Program-made: the position numbers and the translations under genes
The notes under the pieces: generated by a model
What the model was told of the DNA's origin: nothing
Databases searched by the model: none
The model's input: the letters and a program-made list of their open reading frames with translations, nothing else
DNA from: Arthrobacter sp. ERGS1:01
GTDB taxonomy: Bacteria; Actinomycetota; Actinomycetes; Actinomycetales; Micrococcaceae
Direction: 5' to 3'
Assembly (NCBI RefSeq): GCF_001281315.1
Contig: NZ_CP012479.1
Coordinates: 3,782,001-3,846,000, forward strand
DNA: 64,000 bases
Shown here: positions 33,770 through 42,150 of the stretch, in pieces
Layout: the number at the start of each line of letters is the position of its first letter
How positions within the stretch are numbered: the first letter of the stretch is position 1

Positions 33770-34557
33770 ATGACTCGAATGGTTGATCTCGTGGCAGATC
33801 TCGGTGAGGGTTTTGGCGCGTACACCCTCGGCGACGATGCGGCCCTGCTGGACATCGTCTCGAGCGCCAACATCGCCTGCGGATTCCATGCCGGCGACCC
33901 GGACATCATGGACGCCACCGTTGCCGCCTGCGTGGCACGCGGCGTGGCCGTAGGCGCCCACCCCAGCTTCCCGGACCTGCGCGGTTTTGGCCGACGGGCC
34001 ATGGATTGCTCGGCCGCCGAGGTCCGCACCGATGTCACGTACCAAATGGGCGCGTTGTCAGCCTTTGCGGCGTTCCACGGCACCCGCGTGGCCCATGTTG
34101 CCCCGCACGGCCGGCTCGGCAATCTCGTCGGCACCCGGGCGGACTATGCCGCAGCGGTGGCCGACGCCGCGGCCGGCGTCGATCCCGGCCTCATCATCGT
34201 GGCCCAGGACGGCGAGTTGGCGCAGGCCGCACGGATCCGCGGACTGGCCGTGGGCATCGTCGGCATCGCGGACCGCGCCTATCAGGACAACGGCACCCTG
34301 GTCCCCGGTCACAGCCCGGCGCGGTCATCCACGACGCCGCCGAGGTGGCCCGGCGCACGGTGCGGATGGTCCTTGACGGCGAAATCGAAAGCGTCAACGG
34401 CGTCGATATCCCGATCCAGGCGGACAGCGTGCTGCTGCACGGCGACAACGCCGGCGCCGTGGCGCTTGCCCGGCTCATCCGCGCCGAGCTGACGGCCGCC
34501 GGAGTCCGCATTGCCCCCTTGTCCGAGGTCCTGGCCGCGAAGGCGGGGTCCCGATGA
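33770..34557 (+). pseudogene. pxpA: 5-oxoprolinase subunit PxpA (LamB/YcsF), apparently frameshifted
   Basis: The first 177 codons encode a canonical PxpA: DLVADLGEGFGAYTLGDDAALLDIVSSANIACGFHAGDPDIM, GVAVGAHPSFPDLRGFGRRAMDCS and VAHVAPHGRLGNLV. At the CCCC run 34303-34306 the frame is lost: the zero frame goes on to an unrelated Arg/Ser-rich tail ending at 34492. Restoring one base gives PRSQPGAVIHDAAEVARRTVRM, then ESVNGVDIPIQADSVLLHGDNAGAVALARLIRAELTAAGVRIAPL, the normal C-terminus, ending at 34557 with an ATGA overlap to pxpB. One base is missing, either a true mutation, a sequencing error in the C run, or less likely a recoding site. PxpA acts with PxpBC to hydrolyse 5-oxoproline to glutamate with ATP. 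Confidence 0.85.
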
Positions 34558-35276
34558 GCACCGCAGCCGGGTCCATGGTGGAGATCTTCGAATCCGGCGA
34601 CTCCGCATTGCGGGTGGTGGCCACCCTGGACGACGCCGAACTCAACTGGTCGCTGGTGCACCGGCTGGCGCAGTGGCTGGAGGCTTCGGGCGCCGACGGC
34701 GTGCACGGGGCGGCACCCACCTACGATTCCGCGCTGGTCGAGTTCGACCCGCTGACGACGTCGGCCCGTCAGGTCGGCGCGTTCATCCAGCTCGGCCTGC
34801 GGCAGCTGGGGCATGAGGACACTCCCACCCGGGAACCGCGCAGCTTCGAGGTGCCCGTGGTTTACGGCGGCGATTTTGGCCCCGACCTCGCCGATGTGGC
34901 CCGCCACCAGGGCCTGACCACCGAGCAGGTGGTTGCGCTGCACTCGGCGGGCCCGTACAAGGTTCGCTGCCTCGGCGCACCCGCCGGGTCCCCCATGATG
35001 GACGGTCCGGACTTTCCGCTGCCCGTCCCCCGGCTCAAGGACCCGCGGATCAGCGTTCCCGCCGGTGCCGTTGCGGTGGCCGGGCGCCAGGCCGTCATCG
35101 CCCCGGCCGCGGCGCCGGGCGGCTGGTGCGTCATTGGCCGTACCCCCCTAACCGTCCTGGACATCACCCGGGACCCTCTGGTTCCGTACCTGCCCGGCGA
35201 CACCATCACGTTCCGCCCCATTGCGGCCGTCGAATTCGAGGGCCTGTCCGGACGCTACCTGCAGGCACTCCGATGA
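34554..35276 (+). CDS. pxpB: 5-oxoprolinase subunit PxpB (KipI / allophanate hydrolase subunit 1 family)
   Basis: 240 residues. EIFESGDSALRVVATLDDAELNWSLVHRLAQWLEASGADGVHGAAPTYDSALVEFDP and FEVPVVYGGDFGPDLADVARHQGLTTEQVVALHSAGPYKVRCLGAPAGSPMMDG are the usual blocks, with PGGWCVIGRTPLTVLDITRDPLVPYLPGDTITFRPI at the C-terminus. With PxpC it forms the ATP-using lactamase partner of PxpA. It starts at ATG 34554 overlapping the restored pxpA stop, and ends overlapping pxpC as ATGA. Confidence 0.92.
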   Translation: MSTAAGSMVEIFESGDSALRVVATLDDAELNWSLVHRLAQWLEASGADGVHGAAPTYDSALVEFDPLTTSARQVGAFIQLGLRQLGHEDTPTREPRSFEVPVVYGGDFGPDLADVARHQGLTTEQVVALHSAGPYKVRCLGAPAGSPMMDGPDFPLPVPRLKDPRISVPAGAVAVAGRQAVIAPAAAPGGWCVIGRTPLTVLDITRDPLVPYLPGDTITFRPIAAVEFEGLSGRYLQALR

Positions 35277-36289
35277 GCGGGATCCTCACCGTCCTGCAGC
35301 CGGGCAACTCCGTGGTGACCGATCTTGGCCGTTTCCGCGGCGCCCGTTACGGGCTGCCCGTCAATGGTGCGCTGGACCAGTTTTCCGCCCGCATCGCCAA
35401 TGTCCTGGTGGGCAACGCGGACAACTCCCCGCTCATCGAGGTGACGGCGCTGGATTTCCGGATGCGCACGGATACGGACATCCTCATTTCCGTCACGGGC
35501 TCCCCGCTGACGTTCAGCGTGGGCGGCCGCCCGCAACAGCAATGGGAACCCGTTGCTGTCCGGGCCGGGGAGACAGTCTCCGTACGGGGCATCCACTCCG
35601 GGCTGCGCGCCTACATCGCCGTGCACGGCGCCGTCGAGGCGCCCCTGCTGCTGGGCAGCTGCGCCCCCGACACCGTGATCGGCTTCGGGTTGAAACTGGC
35701 CGAAGGCAGCACCTTGACGGCGCTGCGGTCCTGCGCCCCGTTCCGCCAGCCCTACCTCGACCTGCCCTTGTTCCGCTTTGGGCTTTCCACCCCTGCCTTC
35801 GGGCCGGACCTCACGGTCGACGTGACGGACGGGCCCGACCTGGCGGAGTTCGGCGACTCGGCGGAACTGCTGTTCGCCAAGCCGTATACGGTCAGCGGCC
35901 GCAGCAACCACATCGGCCTGCGACTGGGCGGGGAGCTGCCCCAACGCGTCACGGATACCGAACTGTTGTCCCGCGGCGTTCCGGTCGGCGCCATCGAGGT
36001 TCCCTCCCGCGACGAGCTGCTGGTGCTGCACCGCGGCCGCGGCGTCACGGCCGGATACCCGGTCCTCGCCGTCGTCACGTCGTCGTCGCTGGACACGCTC
36101 GCCCAAGCCAGGCCCGGTCAACACGTCACCTTCCGCAAGTCCACCATTGGGGAGGCCGCGGCGAAGTGCCGCAGTACCCAGCGGCAAATCGACCAGCTCC
36201 GCCAGGCGGTCACCACCGTTTTCGCCTCGCTGGGCATCGGCACCACGGCCCACTGGTGGCAGCACCATGCCTCCGCGGCGGGCTTCTAA
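35273..36289 (+). CDS. pxpC: 5-oxoprolinase subunit PxpC (KipA / biotin-dependent carboxyltransferase-like)
   Basis: 338 residues from ATG 35273, four bases inside pxpB. LTVLQPGNSVVTDLGRFRGARYGLPVNGALDQFSARIANVLVGNADNSPLIEVT is the family opening. SGLRAYIAVHGAVEAPLLLGSCAPDTVIGFGLKLAEG, SGRSNHIGLRLGG and SRGVPVGAIEVPSRDELLVLHRGRGVTAGYPVLAVV follow. It completes the PxpABC enzyme. The MHS-family transporter gene begins 72 bases later, likely in the same operon; the gap holds a GGTTT-GA-AAACC palindrome (36297-36308). Confidence 0.92.
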   Translation: MSGILTVLQPGNSVVTDLGRFRGARYGLPVNGALDQFSARIANVLVGNADNSPLIEVTALDFRMRTDTDILISVTGSPLTFSVGGRPQQQWEPVAVRAGETVSVRGIHSGLRAYIAVHGAVEAPLLLGSCAPDTVIGFGLKLAEGSTLTALRSCAPFRQPYLDLPLFRFGLSTPAFGPDLTVDVTDGPDLAEFGDSAELLFAKPYTVSGRSNHIGLRLGGELPQRVTDTELLSRGVPVGAIEVPSRDELLVLHRGRGVTAGYPVLAVVTSSSLDTLAQARPGQHVTFRKSTIGEAAAKCRSTQRQIDQLRQAVTTVFASLGIGTTAHWWQHHASAAGF

Positions 36290-36361
36290 CTCCAACGGTT
36301 TGAAAACCATCGACCACACCCAAAGGGATTTAGACTTTTCCCATGAAATAAGGAACCAGTC

Positions 36362-37696
36362 ATGTCTTCAGCAATTCGTGCGGTACCCCAGCAGCACCTC
36401 GACGGACGCCAAACACGCAAGGTTGTCTTGGCCGGTTGCGTCGGCATTTTCGCCGAGCTCTACGACAACGGCATCTTTGCGTTCATGGCCGGCACGCTGG
36501 CGATGGTCTTCCTGGCCCCGGGAAACACCAGCGCGGCACTGTTGTTTGTCTTCGCCGGCTACGCCATCTCCTTTTTTGTCCGTCCGTTGGGCGCCGTCGT
36601 GTGCGGCTACCTCGGAGACAAGCTGGGCCGCCAAAAGCTCCTGGTCTTCGTGATCCTGCTGATCAGCGCCGCAACCGCCGGAATCGGCCTGCTGCCCACG
36701 TACGCGGCCATCGGAATCGCGGCGCCTGCCCTCATGATCTCCCTGCGCCTGGTCCAGGGCTTCTCGGTGGGCGGTGAAGCCGCCGGAGCAATGACGTTCC
36801 TGGCCGAGCACGCCCCAGCCGGGAAGCGCGGCATCATCACCTCCTACGCACAGATCGCCTCCTTCGCGGCGCTGCTCACCGGCACCATGGTGGCCTTCAC
36901 CATGTCGCCGTGGCTTACCCAGGACGCGATCGACGGCGGCGGCCTGGCCTCGGTGGCCTGGCGGGTGCCGTTCCTGGTCGCCATCCCCATGGGAATCGTT
37001 GGCTGGTACATCCGCAAGGCCATCAAGGACACCCCCAACTTCGAACGGCTCAAGGCCGAGGGCGGACTGTCCAAGAACCCGCTCAAGGAGGCCTTCGCCT
37101 CCGCCGAACACCGCCGCGCCATGGTGCTGGCCTTGTTCATCCCGCTGATGAACGGCTCCGGCTACTACGTGCTCTTCTCCTACATGCCCACGTTCCTGAA
37201 GGGCAAGAACCTGAACTTCAGCATCGGCCAGGCCCTGCTCATCACCGCCTGCTCCCTGGTGGTCATCTGCATCGCCATCCCGTTCATGGGAGCCCTCTCG
37301 GACCGGGTCGGCCGCAAGAAGGTCATCGCCGGATCGGCCATCGCCATGGCCGTGGTCGGCATCCCGGCCTATTCACTCATCGCGACCGGCGAAATGGGCC
37401 TGGCTATCCTGGGTGCCTGCATCATGGCCGTGGTCTTTGCCGGGCACACGGCAGTCGTCCACATCCTGCTCATTGAGCTCTTCCCCACTCGGGTCCGTTA
37501 CTCGGCCTACGGTCTTGGCTACAACCTGTCCTCGGCAGTCTTCGGCGGAACCGCGCCCCTGCTGATGACCTGGCTGATCTCCTCCACGGGCAACATCTAC
37601 ATGCCCGCGTTCTACGCCGTCATTACGGCACTGGGAACGCTCGTGGCCGTCAGCACCGTCAAGGACCGCGCCCACGAACCGCTGCGCGACGCCTAA
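36362..37696 (+). CDS. MFS transporter, metabolite:H+ symporter (MHS) family
   Basis: 444 residues, 12 spans. Characteristic MHS features are ISFFVRPLGAVVCGYLGDKLGRQKLL after span 2, LMISLRLVQGFSVGGEAAGAMTFLAEHAP and the second-half FMGALSDRVGRKKVI and LIELFPTRVRYSAYGLGYNLS. Relatives carry proline/betaine, 2-oxoglutarate, citrate or shikimate-like acids with protons. By location it probably imports the substrate of PxpABC. AAGGAA lies six bases before the ATG. Confidence 0.88.
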   Translation: MSSAIRAVPQQHLDGRQTRKVVLAGCVGIFAELYDNGIFAFMAGTLAMVFLAPGNTSAALLFVFAGYAISFFVRPLGAVVCGYLGDKLGRQKLLVFVILLISAATAGIGLLPTYAAIGIAAPALMISLRLVQGFSVGGEAAGAMTFLAEHAPAGKRGIITSYAQIASFAALLTGTMVAFTMSPWLTQDAIDGGGLASVAWRVPFLVAIPMGIVGWYIRKAIKDTPNFERLKAEGGLSKNPLKEAFASAEHRRAMVLALFIPLMNGSGYYVLFSYMPTFLKGKNLNFSIGQALLITACSLVVICIAIPFMGALSDRVGRKKVIAGSAIAMAVVGIPAYSLIATGEMGLAILGACIMAVVFAGHTAVVHILLIELFPTRVRYSAYGLGYNLSSAVFGGTAPLLMTWLISSTGNIYMPAFYAVITALGTLVAVSTVKDRAHEPLRDA

Positions 37697-37769
37697 CCTT
37701 TCGCAACACCCGGCCGGCCACGCCGGCCACGCCGGCACCCCACAACTTCCGCGTTTCCAGGAGCACAAC

Positions 37770-38525
37770 ATGCCATTTTCGGACTACACCACGGCCCTCG
37801 TCACCGGCGCATCAACCGGCATGGGCGCGGCCATCACCGAGCGCCTCACCAAGCGGGGCCTGACGGTGCACGCCGTCGCCCGCAACACTGAACGGCTGGC
37901 CGAAATTGCCGACCGAACCGGCGCCATCACCCACGTCGTCGACCTCGCCGACACCCGGGCGCTGACGGAGGAGGTATCCGGCCTGAACATCGACGTCCTG
38001 GTCAACTGTGCCGGCGTCTCGCGGCCCGGCAACCTGCTGGACTCCTCGGCGGACGACGTCGACGACCTCATCGACGTCAACCTGCGCGGGCTGCTCCAGC
38101 TGACCCGGCTGCTGTTGCCGGGCATGGTGGAACGCGACCTGGGGCATGTTGTGAATATCGGCTCGATCGCCGGGCACTACAATTTCTACGGTCACACGGT
38201 CTATCACGCCACGAAGGCGGCCGTGCACCAGGTGTCGCGGCAGTTGCGCAACGATACGGTCGGCAAGCGCATCCGGGTCACGGAAATCGTGCCCGGCCGG
38301 GTCGAAACGGAGATCTTTGGCCGCAACATGGGCGGCACTCCCGAGGCCATGGACGAGGCCTGGAAGACGTACTACGAAGGCTACGAGTCGCTGACCACCG
38401 ACGACATCGTCAACGCCCTGGACTTCGCCATCGAGGCGCCCCGGCACGTAAACGTGGGGATGCTCGAACTCATGCCCACGTTCCAGGTGCCCGGCGGGCT
38501 CGTCTTTGACCGCCGCGAGGACTGA
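37770..38525 (+). CDS. SDR family NAD(P)-dependent oxidoreductase
   Basis: 251 residues, a classical short-chain dehydrogenase. TALVTGASTGMGAAITERLTKRG is the TGxxxGxG cofactor motif. VNCAGVS (NAG) comes next, with a catalytic Ser in NIGSIAG and Tyr-x3-Lys in VYHATKAAVHQVSRQL. The substrate is unknown; the context suggests a hydroxy or oxo intermediate of the pxp-cluster substrate. AGGAG precedes the ATG. Its last 14 codons form part of the 66-bp direct repeat whose second copy lies at 47043-47108. Confidence 0.9.
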   Translation: MPFSDYTTALVTGASTGMGAAITERLTKRGLTVHAVARNTERLAEIADRTGAITHVVDLADTRALTEEVSGLNIDVLVNCAGVSRPGNLLDSSADDVDDLIDVNLRGLLQLTRLLLPGMVERDLGHVVNIGSIAGHYNFYGHTVYHATKAAVHQVSRQLRNDTVGKRIRVTEIVPGRVETEIFGRNMGGTPEAMDEAWKTYYEGYESLTTDDIVNALDFAIEAPRHVNVGMLELMPTFQVPGGLVFDRRED

Positions 38526-38548
38526 ACCCTAGATCCGCGGCCGGGCCG
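38483..38548. repeat. left 66-bp direct repeat bounding the 8.56-kb islet
   Basis: Identical at 65 of 66 positions to 47043-47108 (the mismatch is C 38527 against A 47087). This copy holds the last codons of the intact SDR gene, its stop, a 3-base gap and the last codons plus stop of a pucR-type gene on the other strand, which is complete only at the other end of the islet. Confidence 0.95.
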
Positions 38549-38577
38549 GACCACTGGGGTTTCGGCCCGGCGCAGCC

Positions 38578-39825
38578 CTAATGTGCCTCGAGAAGAACAC
38601 GCGATTTCAGGCCCAGGCCATCGTGGACCACCTTTCCGTTTTGGATGACCGTCCTTGGGGAATCCTCGTCCCAAAGGGAACTCGGGTTTTCCAGGGGATT
38701 CGCATCAAGGATGAGGATGTCCCCCACCGCACCACCCGTGAGCCGTCCCAGTGTCGGGGAATTCATCAGCTCGGCGTTTACTGACGTGACGGAACGCAGG
38801 GTATCCAGCATGCCCAGCACCTCCGATTGAAGCCGCAATCCGCGGAGTTGTTCGGACTCAAGCGCGCCAAGGAGGTCCGAGCCGAAGCCGATCCGCACGC
38901 CTGCGGCGTGCGCCCGGGCCACGGCAACTTTGCCCGCGTCCAAAACGAATGCGTTCTTCTCCTTGGCCACCTCGGTCATGCGCATCTCCTCACCTCGGCG
39001 GCTCATGGCATCGTAGGCGGCAAGGGTGGGAACCAGAAAGCTTCCGCGCTCGGCCATGAACGCCGCCGTTGCGTCATCCATTAGGTTTCCGTGTTCGATC
39101 GAACGGACCCCGTTGGCTACCGCGTGCACGATCGATTCGGACGAATACGCATGCGCGGCAACGTAGCTGCCCCGCCGCTCAGCCTCTTCCACCACGGCTT
39201 GGATCTCACCGGCGGAGTATTGCGGGACGCGGATGGGATCCGAAGGTGAAATGACACCGCCGGACGCCATGATCTTCACGGCGTGCGCTCCGGTCCTGAA
39301 ACGCTCACGGACCGCGCGACGGAGGTTGTCCGCTCCGTCGACGATCTCGTTGGAGTGTCCGCACACAAAGTCGACGGAGGTTTCATCTGATCTCGGATCC
39401 CCGTGGCCGCCCGTCTGGCTCAGCGCAGGGCCGGTGTAAAAATATCGCGGGGACTCGATATGCCCTCCCGTGACCGCCATCGCCAGCCCGATGTCGCCGC
39501 CCGCGACGTCACGAACACTCGTGAAACCTCGGGCCAATGCCGCTGCCAGCCGTTTGGCACCGACCAAGGACAGAAAGCTCAACGGCGCCGTGTCATTGTA
39601 GAAGCCATCGAGGCTGATCCCGTAGGCGTGAAAATGGGCGTCTATCAGTCCCGGCATCACGAACCTGCCCCCCGCGTCGACGCTTGGCCAAGCGTCGTTG
39701 GGTTCCCCGAAACCCGCGATCCGGCCATCGGCGATTTGGATGGAGGACCTGACCAGGTCCGCCGAGTTGCCGTCAAAGATGAGGGCGTTGAAGATATTCA
39801 GGCTGCCGCTCTTTGCAAGGTTCAT
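38578..39825 (-). CDS. amidohydrolase family protein (imidazolonepropionase/prolidase-like)
   Basis: 415 residues from ATG 39825; the longer opening to 39966 overlaps the upstream gene and is unlike the family. The metal-site pattern is complete: HFH in MPGLIDAHFHAYG, lysine in AVKIMASGG, histidines in VAAHAYSSES and SIEHGNLMDD, and aspartate in IGFGSDLLG. NGKVVHDG at the end closes the composite beta domain. It should hydrolyse a C-N bond of a cyclic or acylated amide or dipeptide-like compound in the cytoplasm. It overlaps the monooxygenase-like gene as ATGA, so it is the last gene of the islet operon. Confidence 0.87.
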   Translation of the reverse strand: MNLAKSGSLNIFNALIFDGNSADLVRSSIQIADGRIAGFGEPNDAWPSVDAGGRFVMPGLIDAHFHAYGISLDGFYNDTAPLSFLSLVGAKRLAAALARGFTSVRDVAGGDIGLAMAVTGGHIESPRYFYTGPALSQTGGHGDPRSDETSVDFVCGHSNEIVDGADNLRRAVRERFRTGAHAVKIMASGGVISPSDPIRVPQYSAGEIQAVVEEAERRGSYVAAHAYSSESIVHAVANGVRSIEHGNLMDDATAAFMAERGSFLVPTLAAYDAMSRRGEEMRMTEVAKEKNAFVLDAGKVAVARAHAAGVRIGFGSDLLGALESEQLRGLRLQSEVLGMLDTLRSVTSVNAELMNSPTLGRLTGGAVGDILILDANPLENPSSLWDEDSPRTVIQNGKVVHDGLGLKSRVLLEAH

Positions 39826-40136
39826 GACTTCTTGACCTCGTGGACTATCTTGAACGTCCGGCCAATTCCCACCGCGGAATCCTTGAGGAGCTCGGCCAGC
39901 CGGCCGTTGGACGAGGCCCGGAACGGGTTCTCGACCCACCCGTCGTAGGCCGACTGGTCCGGCCATACGGCGGTGACCAGGATTGTGCCGGCAGCATCGG
40001 TTGCCACCGAAATCTCTGAGGATATGGCGTCAGAATGATCGAGCGAATATTGCAGAATCTGCTCGTCGTCGTAGCGCTGAAGGACATCGCCAACACGTTC
40101 GGGGGCAACGTTGAGCATCAAAATTGTTCTAAGCAT
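39822..40136 (-). CDS. antibiotic biosynthesis monooxygenase (ABM) domain protein
   Basis: 104 residues of a ferredoxin-like dimeric alpha-beta fold. MLRTILMLNVAPERVGDVLQRYDDEQILQYSLDHSDAISSEISVATDAAGTILVTAVWPDQSAYDGWVENPFR matches the ABM pattern with the W-x-D/S-x-x-A-Y-x-x-W motif. Members oxidise quinone precursors, degrade heme or have no known activity; the role here is unknown. It overlaps the upstream aldo/keto reductase by eight bases and the downstream amidohydrolase by four, a tightly coupled trio. Confidence 0.75.
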   Translation of the reverse strand: MLRTILMLNVAPERVGDVLQRYDDEQILQYSLDHSDAISSEISVATDAAGTILVTAVWPDQSAYDGWVENPFRASSNGRLAELLKDSAVGIGRTFKIVHEVKKS

Positions 40137-41049
40137 TTACTTCATCCTTTCGAAGATTTTCATCGAGGGCTGTGTCACCAAAAAGCGCGTAATTCGCCAG
40201 CCGTTCGGCGTCGAGCGAGTCCAATTCCAGGTTCAGCGCGGCGGCGGAATCACGAATGGTCTCGGTCCTGGTTGCCCCCGGAATGGGAACCATGCCGACT
40301 CCCAAGGACAACTCCCAAGCCAATATCAACCGATGAAGGCTCACGCCATACTTGCGCGCCATCTCGACAAACGGGTTGTCGGTGGATGCAATCTTTTGCT
40401 GGTCACCAAACGGGCGCCAGGCCATAAACATCAAACCCAATTGTTGGGATTTCTTGAAAGTCCCAAACCCGTCCACCGCGGTGGGCGAGAATTCATTTTG
40501 AACGGAAACAAGGAGCGGACCCAGAATGCCGTGGGCCACGCCAATTTCGGCCACCGAGACGTTGCTGATTCCCGCCCGTTCAATGAGTCCGTCGTCGACC
40601 ATGTCCTTCAACGCTCCGATGGATTCTGCGAAAGGGACTCCGGGATCCGGAGCGTGTAATTGATACAGCCCAATGGATTCGCATCGCAGCCGCCGGGCCG
40701 ATTCGCGGGCCGCCGATTTCAGGTGATCCGGCCGGCCGTCGATCAACCAGCGGCCATCACCGGGGCGAACCTTTCCCCCTTTGGTCGCCACAAGGACACG
40801 GTCTGCGTCCCCCCGGGCTGCGAGGACATCTCCGATCAGGGTCTCGTTGTGGCCGCGGTCCTGGGCACCCGCATGGTAGGCATCCGCAGTGTCCACGAGC
40901 GTCAAGCCGGCGTCGAGTGCCGCATTGATTGTCGCTTTTGCCCGGTCCGCATCGGGCCGGCCCTCTATGGACAGGCGCATCCCGCCCAAACCTAAATTTC
41001 CAACGAATCCGCCGGACTTGGCAAACCGCTGAGCCGATCCCCACATCAT
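40129..41049 (-). CDS. aldo/keto reductase
   Basis: About 306 residues from ATG 41049, preferred because AAAGG lies seven bases upstream (ATG 41076 is the alternative). The (beta/alpha)8 AKR landmarks are GLGGMRLSIEGRPDADRAKATINAALDAGLTLVDTADAYHAG (catalytic Asp and Tyr), VLVATKGGKVRPG (catalytic Lys), IGLYQLHAPDP (catalytic His region) and VPIPGATRTETIRDSAAAL (NADPH binding). It reduces or oxidises a carbonyl compound with NADPH; substrate unknown. Confidence 0.88.
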   Translation of the reverse strand: MMWGSAQRFAKSGGFVGNLGLGGMRLSIEGRPDADRAKATINAALDAGLTLVDTADAYHAGAQDRGHNETLIGDVLAARGDADRVLVATKGGKVRPGDGRWLIDGRPDHLKSAARESARRLRCESIGLYQLHAPDPGVPFAESIGALKDMVDDGLIERAGISNVSVAEIGVAHGILGPLLVSVQNEFSPTAVDGFGTFKKSQQLGLMFMAWRPFGDQQKIASTDNPFVEMARKYGVSLHRLILAWELSLGVGMVPIPGATRTETIRDSAAALNLELDSLDAERLANYALFGDTALDENLRKDEVNA

Positions 41050-41090
41050 CCCGATACCTTTCTCTACGTTTGGCATACCGCTTCACGGAC

Positions 41091-41135
41091 GGGTTCCGGC
41101 TGGGCGCAGCGATTGCCGACGCCCCACCGGAACCC
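41091..41135. terminator. long intergenic hairpin between the M14 and aldo/keto reductase genes
   Basis: GGGTTCCGG (41091-41099) pairs with CCGGAACCC (41127-41135), and inside it GGGCG pairs with CGCCC, forming a two-part stem. On the minus strand it begins 11 bases after the M14 stop. There is no T tract, so it may be a partial terminator or an mRNA-processing element that lowers expression of the downstream enzymes. Confidence 0.6.
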
Positions 41136-41145
41136 CAACCGACAT

Positions 41146-42105
41146 CTAACTGGCGAAAACCTCCTCCAGGGAGCTCGTCGTGTCACCGTCGCCCACCATG
41201 AAGCCGTAGTCGCCGGGCTCGATGCGGGTAAATTCCTCGCGGGTCAGCACCACAATGGTGGGTTCAAACGGTGCCACCAGCTCTTCCTCGACCTCGAAGT
41301 TGTGGGCGTTGACCACCTTGCCCAAAACGGTTCCCCGGGGAACCTCGTGCAGCAAGGAGTCCGGCGTGTAGTTCGAGAGCAGAATGCCGCCCTTGGTGGG
41401 CCGCAAAGTGGTGAGCGTCTTCAGGACCTTCTGGGGCTTCGACAGCGGAACCACGGCTCCTTCCAGGATCCCCACGGTGCGCAGGACGTTCAACGTTCCG
41501 GCAACCGCACGGTCCAGGAATTCCACTGTCCGCTGCCCGCCGCCGCCAAGTTCGCTCACCATGGCCGGCACTCCGGTGGTGAGCGCCATTTCCGTGGAGG
41601 AGCCGGGGTACGGTTCGTGGTGGTACAGCACCGGGGTGCCGTAGGCCTCGGCCATGGCCTGACCTTCCTTGTGAACGTAGGCATAGTCGACGGTCGAGTA
41701 CAAACCGCTGGAGTGGTAGTCAATGAAGAAGTCCGCCTCCTCCTGGATTCCCGTCAGCACGGCGGCGAGCTGTTCGGTCAGCGAGCCGTTTCTGTCACCG
41801 GGGAAGATCCTGTTCAAGTTCAGCCCGTCCTGGACGGTGTGGCGGGTCATGGTCTCGTAGGCGTACGGGTTGCACACGGGCACGGCAACGACGGTTCCAA
41901 TCAGGCGATCGATCTCGATGGCTTCCACGATCCGTCGCACTGCCTCAACACCGGTTGCTTCGTCGCCGTGGATTCCGCCAAACAACACGATCGTGGGGCC
42001 GGGTTTGCCACTGCTGAGCCGGTGCACGGCGAGTTCCACCCGATGCCCGCTGCCCATGGTGGTGACGGGAACGTATTCAATCGTGCGCGAGGCTTTACTG
42101 GTCAT
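41146..42105 (-). CDS. succinylglutamate desuccinylase/aspartoacylase (M14) family protein
   Basis: 319 residues. Zinc ligands are visible in VLFGGIHGDEATGVEAVRRI (H-x-x-E) and in IDYHSSG (His). GLNLNRIFPGD carries the N-x-R-x-F-P-G-D substrate motif, and the conserved Glu is in VPAMVSELGGG. The C-terminal beta domain LRPTKGGILLSNYTPDSLLHEVPRGTVLGKVVN is typical. It should remove an acyl group from an N-acyl amino acid or similar amide. AAGGAG lies seven bases before the ATG. It directly follows the ABC permease gene, so it likely processes what that transporter brings in. Confidence 0.88.
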   Translation of the reverse strand: MTSKASRTIEYVPVTTMGSGHRVELAVHRLSSGKPGPTIVLFGGIHGDEATGVEAVRRIVEAIEIDRLIGTVVAVPVCNPYAYETMTRHTVQDGLNLNRIFPGDRNGSLTEQLAAVLTGIQEEADFFIDYHSSGLYSTVDYAYVHKEGQAMAEAYGTPVLYHHEPYPGSSTEMALTTGVPAMVSELGGGGQRTVEFLDRAVAGTLNVLRTVGILEGAVVPLSKPQKVLKTLTTLRPTKGGILLSNYTPDSLLHEVPRGTVLGKVVNAHNFEVEEELVAPFEPTIVVLTREEFTRIEPGDYGFMVGDGDTTSSLEEVFAS

Positions 42106-42150
42106 TTCAATCTCCTTGATAATTTTTTGGATGAAGAATTCGATGGTGAA

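Noticed and set aside
34006..34557. A separate small gene in the pxpA region
   Set aside because: Only its C-terminal half, from about 34303, resembles a protein, and that is the normal PxpA C-terminus continued after a one-base shift.
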